In this document: piece after piece, positions 5,639 through 10,723 of the stretch
Numbering within the stretch: the first letter of the stretch is position 1
Layout: every line of letters begins with the position of its first letter
Origin: Thermoanaerobacterales bacterium
Lineage (GTDB): Bacteria; Bacillota; Thermosediminibacteria; Thermosediminibacterales; Tepidanaerobacteraceae
Direction: 5' to 3'
DNA: 10,723 nucleotides
NCBI GenBank assembly: GCA_012839145.1
Contig: DUNY01000052.1
Coordinates: 1 to 10,723, forward strand
The notes under the pieces: model-generated
Database searches by the model: none
Told to the model about the DNA's origin: nothing
The model's input: the letters and a program-made list of their open reading frames with translations, nothing else
Position numbers and translations under genes: made by a program

Positions 5639-6352
5639 TTGCAAACTCATTGCCCTGCAGGAAAAATGGGTAGCATTGAAACCTTTAAAAACACTTCCCC
5701 GTGGTTGAAAATATGTCTTGAGACATGGGAACCCTTACTGAGTAAAGAGTATTTGATTAGTTATCCTACATCAACTGTTATAAAAAGACAGGGGGATATT
5801 TCAGAGTCGGTTTACATTGTTAAATCCGGTAGAGTCATGATGCGCTCTCTTAGTAGAGAGGGAAAAGAAAAGATAATAATGTTTGCTGAAAAAGGTGGAC
5901 TTTTTGGTGAGGAAGGGCTTTTTGAAGGCATGACCATACCTTATAGTGCGATTGCCATAGTAGATTGTCAACTTTACCGAATTCCTATTAAACATTTTTT
6001 TGAGGTAATAAGTACCAACAGTAAAATTAGCTTTGCAGTAATGACTGTTCTTTCCAGAAAAACCTATTTATATGTTAGTCAGGTGTTGGGTTTATCCTTC
6101 GGTGATATTCGCTATAGGATAGCCGGTGTTTTGATATACTTAATATCAATGTACGGTCAGCCAGCAACCAACGGAGTTTTAATTGATCTTCCCTTTACCC
6201 ATCAGGACATGGCAGATTTAATAAAATCCTCTAGAGTATCAGTGAGCAAAATTTTCAGAGAATTTACTGATATGGGTATTATTAAAAAAGAAAAAGGACG
6301 TTATATAATTTGCGATCTCCAGCAATTAGAAAACATAGTAAATAAAGTGTGA
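5639..6352 (+). CDS. Crp/Fnr-family transcriptional regulator
   Basis: Transcription factor of 237 aa with an N-terminal cyclic-nucleotide-binding-type beta barrel (about residues 45-130, with glycines at the turns, such as 'KSGRVMM' and 'EKGGLFGEEGLF'), a long dimer helix (130-170) and a C-terminal winged helix-turn-helix (about 183-225). The recognition helix reads SSRVSVSKIFREF. Compared with E. coli CRP, Arg180 is kept (R199), Glu181 is Val200 and Arg185 is Lys204. No FNR-type four-cysteine cluster is seen: only Cys5, Cys26, Cys110 and Cys225, scattered. The effector may be a small organic ligand, but this is inference. TTG 5639 is the start, 8 bases after GGGAGG. The gene is 39 bp before the lyase gene, so it is probably co-transcribed with it and likely controls the downstream cluster. 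Confidence 0.88.
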   Translation: MQTHCPAGKMGSIETFKNTSPWLKICLETWEPLLSKEYLISYPTSTVIKRQGDISESVYIVKSGRVMMRSLSREGKEKIIMFAEKGGLFGEEGLFEGMTIPYSAIAIVDCQLYRIPIKHFFEVISTNSKISFAVMTVLSRKTYLYVSQVLGLSFGDIRYRIAGVLIYLISMYGQPATNGVLIDLPFTHQDMADLIKSSRVSVSKIFREFTDMGIIKKEKGRYIICDLQQLENIVNKV

Positions 6353-6391
6353 AAATGAATCTAAACAGATAACATGAAGGGAGTTTTTATC

Positions 6392-7780
6392 ATGAACAAA
6401 AAATATGTTCCGGAACCTTTCAGAATTAAAATGGTAGAAACAATTAAGATATTGACCCGTGAAGAAAGAGAACAGAAAATTAAAGAGGCAAAGTATAATG
6501 TCTTTAATCTAAGAGGAGAAGATGTGTACATTGACTTGTTAACTGATTCTGGGACAAATGCAATGAGTACTGAACAGTGGGCGGGTGTGATGAGGGGAGA
6601 CGAGGCCTACGCCGGATCTGCCAGTTTCTACAAGCTTGTACAAGCCGGGCAGGACATATTTGGATATGATTACATTCAACCGGTCCATCAAGGTAGAGCC
6701 GCAGAGAAGGTCCTTTTTCCCATATTCCTCAATAAAGGGAAATACGCCATTTCTAACATGTTTTTTGATACTACTCGTGCGCATGTGGAGATAGCCGGTG
6801 CAAGAGCTATAGATTGCTTGGTTGAAGAGGCAAAAGATCCTAAGCACCGGGCACCTTTTAAGGGTAATATGGATATTCAAAAGCTTCAAAAGCTTATAAA
6901 TAAACTTGGTGCTGAGAATATAGGTATGGTTGTTATGACCATTACCAACAACTCAGCTGGCGGACAGCCCGTATCCATCGATAATATGAGGAAAGTTAAG
7001 GAAGTTTGTGAAAGATATAATATTCCCTTGAATATCGATGCGGCCCGTTTTGCGGAAAACGCATATTTTGTTCAACAGCGTGAGGAAGAATTTAAAAGCA
7101 TGTCTATAAAAGAAATTACAAGAAAAATCTTTAGTTATGCTGATATGTTTACTATGTCTGCAAAGAAAGACGCAATTGTGAATATGGGTGGTATTATCGG
7201 CATAAAAGATGGTAAATCTCCTTTGATTTTAAAAATCAAAGCAAACTGTATTGCAAATGAGGGTTTTTATACCTATGGAGGTCTTGGAGGCCGCGACCTG
7301 GAGGCTTTAGCTATTGGATTATATGAAGGTATTGATGAAGATTATCTAAAATACCGGATAGGTCAGATGGAATATCTGGCTTCAAGACTTGATGATGCAG
7401 GGATTTCATACCAATCACCGGTAGGGGGACATGGTGTCTTTGTGGACGCAGCGGAGATATACCCTCAGATTCCATACTATGAGTTTCCGGGACAATTACT
7501 GGCTGTGAAACTTTATAAAGAAGCTGGTATTAGATCCTGTGACATAGGTTCGTTTATGCTTGGCAATGACCCTGATACAAAAGAGCAGCTTCGTTCACAA
7601 TTCGAGTTTACCCGTTTGGCAATACCACGTCGGGTATATACTCAGGCTCACCTAGACATCATTGTGGATGCACTTATTAGAATTAAAGCCCGAGCACACG
7701 AGATTAAACATGGCTATAGAATAACATGGGAGCCCCCAATTCTACGTCATTTTCAAGCATCATTGGAACCCATAGAATAG
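6392..7780 (+). CDS. tnaA: Tryptophanase-like PLP-dependent beta-eliminating lyase
   Basis: Fold type I PLP enzyme of the tryptophanase/tyrosine phenol-lyase family, 462 aa, full length. Such enzymes split beta-substituted alanines into pyruvate, ammonia and a leaving group (indole or phenol). Visible residues: PLP lysine K259 in SAKKD, general acid Y73, phosphate-binding HQGR (R102), ring-stacking partner region F124-F125, PLP-pyridine Asp216 and R219, carboxylate-binding R408 in [10 protein letters not shown]. Three positions separate the two activities: D126, I385 and H453 match tryptophanase rather than tyrosine phenol-lyase (Thr, Arg, Phe). The HQGRGAE motif has Ala for Gly (HQGRAAE). 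The start is ATG 6392, 8 bases after AAGGGAG; the ATG at 6374 precedes that site. No tnaC-like leader and no aromatic amino-acid permease is seen next to it. The natural substrate may differ from tryptophan. Confidence 0.82.
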   Translation: MNKKYVPEPFRIKMVETIKILTREEREQKIKEAKYNVFNLRGEDVYIDLLTDSGTNAMSTEQWAGVMRGDEAYAGSASFYKLVQAGQDIFGYDYIQPVHQGRAAEKVLFPIFLNKGKYAISNMFFDTTRAHVEIAGARAIDCLVEEAKDPKHRAPFKGNMDIQKLQKLINKLGAENIGMVVMTITNNSAGGQPVSIDNMRKVKEVCERYNIPLNIDAARFAENAYFVQQREEEFKSMSIKEITRKIFSYADMFTMSAKKDAIVNMGGIIGIKDGKSPLILKIKANCIANEGFYTYGGLGGRDLEALAIGLYEGIDEDYLKYRIGQMEYLASRLDDAGISYQSPVGGHGVFVDAAEIYPQIPYYEFPGQLLAVKLYKEAGIRSCDIGSFMLGNDPDTKEQLRSQFEFTRLAIPRRVYTQAHLDIIVDALIRIKARAHEIKHGYRITWEPPILRHFQASLEPIE

Positions 7781-7941
7781 TTAAACTGCAATCTGATCAC
7801 TATTAGCATTCATCTTTGAAAAGTATCTCATTTAAAATGAATAAAAATGATTATAGAAAAACCATTAAGAATGGGGACTAAATATATCACTACGAGAATA
7901 GTGGGATTAGTAAATAAAATATAAAAAGAGGTGGAAAGGAC
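7781..7941. other. Spacer with three short hairpins between lyase and dehydrogenase genes
   Basis: A 161-bp AT-rich spacer with three small perfect inverted repeats in a row: TCATTT-A-AAATGA (7828-7840), CCATT-AAG-AATGG (7862-7874) and CACTA-CGAGAA-TAGTG (7888-7903). None is followed by a T-run, so they do not look like terminators. They could mark mRNA processing, an operator, or a second promoter region for the downstream genes. Confidence 0.4.
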
Positions 7942-8817
7942 ATGAAGATATCTTATCTAGGTATTGGTGAGATGGGCGTTGGAATGGCGGAAAACCTTTT
8001 GAAGAAAAACGGAAAACTGACCATTTGGAACAGGACAAAAGACAAGCCCCATGTTCGATCTCTGGTTGAGCAAGGTGCCATCCTGGCTCAGGAGTTAAAA
8101 GATGCTGTAGAAAAGTTTGACTTTATCTGTATCAATCTCACCTCAGATGCGGCAGTGCGTGCAGTTACCCAAGATATTGCAGAATATATTAGTAGAGGGA
8201 CTATTATCTTAGACTTTAGCACGATTTCTCCGAATACAGCAGTTGAAATTATGGAGCTGTTTAAACAAAAAGGTGCTTATTACTTGGATTGTCCTGTAAG
8301 TGGCGGTTCAGCCGGCGCAAAGGCAGGTACACTAGCAATTATGGCAGGTGGAAATGAAGAAGCATTAAAAATGGCACGGCCATTATTAAACATGTGTGGT
8401 TCCAATATTCAATATATGGGCGAGAGCGGTCTTGGCCAGAAGGCGAAATTGATAAACCAGCTTCTCACTTGGGTAAATCAGGCCGTTGTCTGTGAAGCAA
8501 TGCTTTTGGCTGAGAAATCCGGCATCGACATTAAATCCTTATACCGTGTACTCCTTACCTCATGGGGTCGAAGCTGGATGCTTGAGCGTTCTGTTGAGCG
8601 CTATATAATCCCCCGTGATTTTGAGTCACCTTCCGGAGTTGAACTTATGGTTAAGGATTTTAACTTAATCTTGGACATGGCAAAGCAGGTGGAGTGCGAT
8701 ATCCCAATTGCCATAAAAGCAAAAGAGCCTTATGATCAAGCAATGGTGGAGGGTCTTGCAAAAAAGGATCCTTCTGTAATTATTGAGATCATGGAAAAAA
8801 ATAACAGGAAAGGATGA
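7942..8817 (+). CDS. NAD(P)-dependent beta-hydroxyacid dehydrogenase (HIBADH/tartronate-semialdehyde reductase family)
   Basis: Cytoplasmic oxidoreductase of 291 aa, the normal length for the 3-hydroxyisobutyrate dehydrogenase family, which interconverts beta-hydroxy acids and their semialdehydes. The N-terminal Rossmann motif is GIGEMGVGMAENL (7-19). The second strand ends in N-R-T (30-32), which favours NADP(H). The substrate-binding motif DCPVSGGSAGAKAGT spans 116-130. The catalytic motif G-L-G-Q-K-A-K-L-I-N-Q (163-173) has Lys169, and Asn-Gln as in GarR-type tartronate-semialdehyde reductases. A conserved Lys238-Asp239 lies in the C-terminal helical domain. ATG 7942 follows AGAGGTGG at 7 bases. 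Only 6 bp separate it from the dehydratase gene, so the two products probably act in one pathway. The substrate is not determined. Confidence 0.87.
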   Translation: MKISYLGIGEMGVGMAENLLKKNGKLTIWNRTKDKPHVRSLVEQGAILAQELKDAVEKFDFICINLTSDAAVRAVTQDIAEYISRGTIILDFSTISPNTAVEIMELFKQKGAYYLDCPVSGGSAGAKAGTLAIMAGGNEEALKMARPLLNMCGSNIQYMGESGLGQKAKLINQLLTWVNQAVVCEAMLLAEKSGIDIKSLYRVLLTSWGRSWMLERSVERYIIPRDFESPSGVELMVKDFNLILDMAKQVECDIPIAIKAKEPYDQAMVEGLAKKDPSVIIEIMEKNNRKG

Positions 8818-8823
8818 ATAAAA

Positions 8824-10485
8824 ATGCGTAGCGATATTATTAAAAAAGGTCCGCTGACTCTACCACAGCGAGCGATGCTAAAGGCTTTAACTATTACCGA
8901 TGCAGAGATGGAAAGGCCTTTTGTAGCGGTGGTTAATTCAAAAAATGATTTGGTCCCTGGGCATATTCATCTAAATGATGTTGCTGATGCTGTAAAAGCC
9001 GGCATAAGAATGGCAGGAGGTGTTCCTTTCGAATTTAACACCATAGGAGTTTGTGATGCCATAGCCATGGACCACATAGGTATGAAGTATTCCCTCCCAA
9101 GCCGTGAGCTAATTGCCGACAGTGTGGAGTCAATGCTGATGGCGAATCCGGTTGATGCAGTTGTTTTCATACCCAATTGTGACAAGATAGTACCTGGTAT
9201 GCTGATGGCCGCATGTCGCTTAGATCTGCCTTGCATTTTCATAAGTGGAGGACCGATGATTGCAGGAAAATTTGAAGGCCGTAGAATAGCCGGCTCCGAT
9301 CTTACGGAAGCTGTAGGAAAATATAGCATAGGTGAATATACGGACAGCCAAATGAAGGAACTTGAGAATCACTCTTGTCCCGGTTGTGGATCTTGTGCGG
9401 GTATGTATACGGCAAATTCGATGAACTGCCTAACTGAAGTTCTCGGTTTAGCACTTCCCGGCAATGGGACGATTCTTGCTGTTTCTGCGGAACGCAGGAG
9501 GCTTGCCAAGATGGCAGGAATGCAGGTAATGGAAGTGCTAAAGGAAAATCGCAGACCAAGTAATATATTAACTGACAAGGCCTTTGACAACGCCTTAAGT
9601 GTGGAAATGGCTATAGGATGCTCTACAAACACTATGTTACACCTTCCGGCAATCGCCCATGAGCTTGGCAAGAAGCTTGATTTAGAATATATAGATAAAA
9701 TCAGCCGTAACACTCCGCAGTTATGTAAGCTCAATCCCGCTGGTGCGGTTTATATGGAGGATTTGTACGATGTTGGTGGTATTAGTGCATTACTAAAGGA
9801 GCTATATGACAACGGTCTGATACATGGTGAAACAATAGGCGTAACAAATCGCCCCTTGAAAGAAGTTCTTAGTAACAGTAAGGGTGCTGATGGTAATGTA
9901 ATTAGAGAGTTTAATAATCCATGGCGCAACGAGGGTGGACTTGCTATTTTGAGGGGCAACCTGTGTCCTGATGGTGCAGTTGTAAAACAGGGTGCGGTTT
10001 TGGAACATATGCTGACACATACCGGTCCTGCTAGAATATATGAGAGCGAGGAGGCTGCGGCACAAGGGATATTAAAGGGTGAAGTGCAAAAGGGAGAAGT
10101 TGTCGTTATCCGCTATGAAGGGCCAAAGGGCGGCCCCGGGATGCAAGAAATGCTGACACCGACGGCCATGCTTGCAGGCCAAGGGCTCGATGGGCATGTG
10201 GCCCTCATTACAGATGGCCGCTTTTCCGGAGTGTCCAGAGGAGCTTGTGTCGGCCATATTTCCCCCGAGGGGGCGGAGGGTGGTCTTATAAGCCTGATTG
10301 AAGAAGGTGATATGATAAAAATTGATATCCCTGCTCGCAGGCTGGAATTACTGGTGGATAATGAGCTCATTGAACAAAGAAGGAAGACCTGGCAAGGCCC
10401 CCCAAAACGAAAAGTAGGCGGTTACCTAAAGCGCTATGCCAAAATGGTTTCATCTGCCTGTGAAGGGGCGATATTTAAAGATTAG
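8824..10485 (+). CDS. ilvD: IlvD/Edd-family dehydratase (dihydroxy-acid dehydratase-like)
   Basis: Fe-S dehydratase of 553 aa, the typical length of dihydroxy-acid dehydratase, which turns 2,3-dihydroxy acids into 2-keto acids. Candidate cluster cysteines are Cys77 ([10 protein letters not shown]), Cys119 (PNCDK) and Cys191 (CGSCAGM). It belongs to the branch with PGHIHL and VCD rather than PCNxHL and VSD. Lys121 next to Asp120 is the usual Mg-site lysine, and the C-terminal [10 protein letters not shown] motif holds the catalytic serine region. The usually conserved Trp in the N-terminal NSWNE segment is Lys here (NSKND, 38-42). It follows the dehydrogenase gene by 6 bp with AGGA at the end of that gene. 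No other branched-chain amino-acid genes are nearby, so a catabolic role on a sugar acid or glycerate-like substrate is possible. The gene symbol marks the family, not a proven activity. Confidence 0.85.
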   Translation: MRSDIIKKGPLTLPQRAMLKALTITDAEMERPFVAVVNSKNDLVPGHIHLNDVADAVKAGIRMAGGVPFEFNTIGVCDAIAMDHIGMKYSLPSRELIADSVESMLMANPVDAVVFIPNCDKIVPGMLMAACRLDLPCIFISGGPMIAGKFEGRRIAGSDLTEAVGKYSIGEYTDSQMKELENHSCPGCGSCAGMYTANSMNCLTEVLGLALPGNGTILAVSAERRRLAKMAGMQVMEVLKENRRPSNILTDKAFDNALSVEMAIGCSTNTMLHLPAIAHELGKKLDLEYIDKISRNTPQLCKLNPAGAVYMEDLYDVGGISALLKELYDNGLIHGETIGVTNRPLKEVLSNSKGADGNVIREFNNPWRNEGGLAILRGNLCPDGAVVKQGAVLEHMLTHTGPARIYESEEAAAQGILKGEVQKGEVVVIRYEGPKGGPGMQEMLTPTAMLAGQGLDGHVALITDGRFSGVSRGACVGHISPEGAEGGLISLIEEGDMIKIDIPARRLELLVDNELIEQRRKTWQGPPKRKVGGYLKRYAKMVSSACEGAIFKD

Positions 10486-10518
10486 AAATCAAGATTATAT
10501 GATAAGGGAGAAAAACCA

Positions 10519-10723
10519 ATGAAAAAAGTATATTTAAAGCCGCTCCACATTAGCATGAGTGTAAAAAATTTAGACGAGAGCATAAAATGGTATGAGAAAC
10601 ATTTGAATTTTGAACTGGTTTTTTCCATGTATCTTGCACAGCACCATGCAAAATTGGCTTTCATGAGACATGGGGACTTTGAAATAGAAATGTTTGAGCA
10701 TGATGAATCAAAGCCAATCCCAC
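10519..10723 (+). CDS. VOC/glyoxalase-superfamily protein, 3' end outside the window
   Basis: First 68 codons of a gene cut by the window edge. The sequence starts like a vicinal-oxygen-chelate protein: beta strand with L-K-P-L-H-I-S-M-S-V and His10 as probable metal ligand, 'NLDESIKWYEKHLNF' as the first helix and loop, and a later strand with E-I-E-M-F-E where Glu57 is a likely second ligand. The family includes glyoxalase I, methylmalonyl-CoA epimerase, extradiol dioxygenases and resistance proteins; the reaction here cannot be told. ATG 10519 lies 8 bases after AAGGGAG (10504-10510), and only 33 bp follow the dehydratase gene, so it is probably the next gene of the same operon. Confidence 0.8.
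   Translation, partial: MKKVYLKPLHISMSVKNLDESIKWYEKHLNFELVFSMYLAQHHAKLAFMRHGDFEIEMFEHDESKPIP

Noticed and set aside
6353..6391. tnaC-like leader peptide before the tryptophanase-like gene
   Set aside because: Only 39 bp separate the regulator stop from the lyase start, with no room for a leader peptide gene and no Trp-coding short frame.
1..10723. CRISPR arrays, tRNA or rRNA genes, transposases, phage genes
   Set aside because: No regularly spaced repeats, no cloverleaf-like or rRNA segments that I could recognise, and no open frame with transposase, integrase or phage-structural motifs.

Overview
The window looks like chromosomal DNA of an anaerobic, probably spore-forming, low-to-mid-GC Firmicute of the Clostridia/Peptococcaceae type. 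The reasons are strong AGGAGG-type ribosome binding sites, several TTG start codons, AT-rich spacers, a YqhV (DUF2619) protein typical of spore formers, a DUF441 membrane protein, and a Crp/Fnr regulator next to a fermentation-type amino-acid lyase. The species cannot be fixed from the sequence.

Left part (1-4632). A DUF441 membrane protein on the minus strand is divergent from a three-gene NitT/TauT-type ABC importer: lipoprotein binding protein (771-1829), permease (1842-2606) and ATPase (2621-3424). The spacing is tight, and the permease and ATPase both start at TTG. The importer runs tail-to-tail into an MFS exporter-like gene (3319-4632, minus), and the two reading frames overlap by 106 bp. 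A perfect palindrome followed by a T-run lies inside the MFS gene but faces the importer, so the importer's terminator may be embedded in the convergent gene.

Middle part (4633-5638). This is gene-poor and rich in repeats: an imperfect inverted repeat, a 72-bp REP/MITE-like palindromic element, the small yqhV-like gene, and a duplicated copy of that gene's 3' end. A 407-bp spacer follows. It ends in a good promoter with a CRP-geometry palindrome at the expected start of transcription.

Right part (5639-10723). One-directional genes run in the order Crp/Fnr regulator, tryptophanase-like PLP lyase, beta-hydroxyacid dehydrogenase, IlvD/Edd dehydratase, and a VOC/glyoxalase-like protein cut by the window edge. 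They read as a regulated catabolic module. The lyase would release pyruvate and ammonia from a beta-substituted amino acid. The dehydrogenase and dehydratase would convert hydroxy acids to 2-keto acids. The exact substrate is not known. This module is the best candidate for an undescribed system. The regulator's recognition helix has substitutions that fit the unusual half-sites of the palindrome in front of its own gene.
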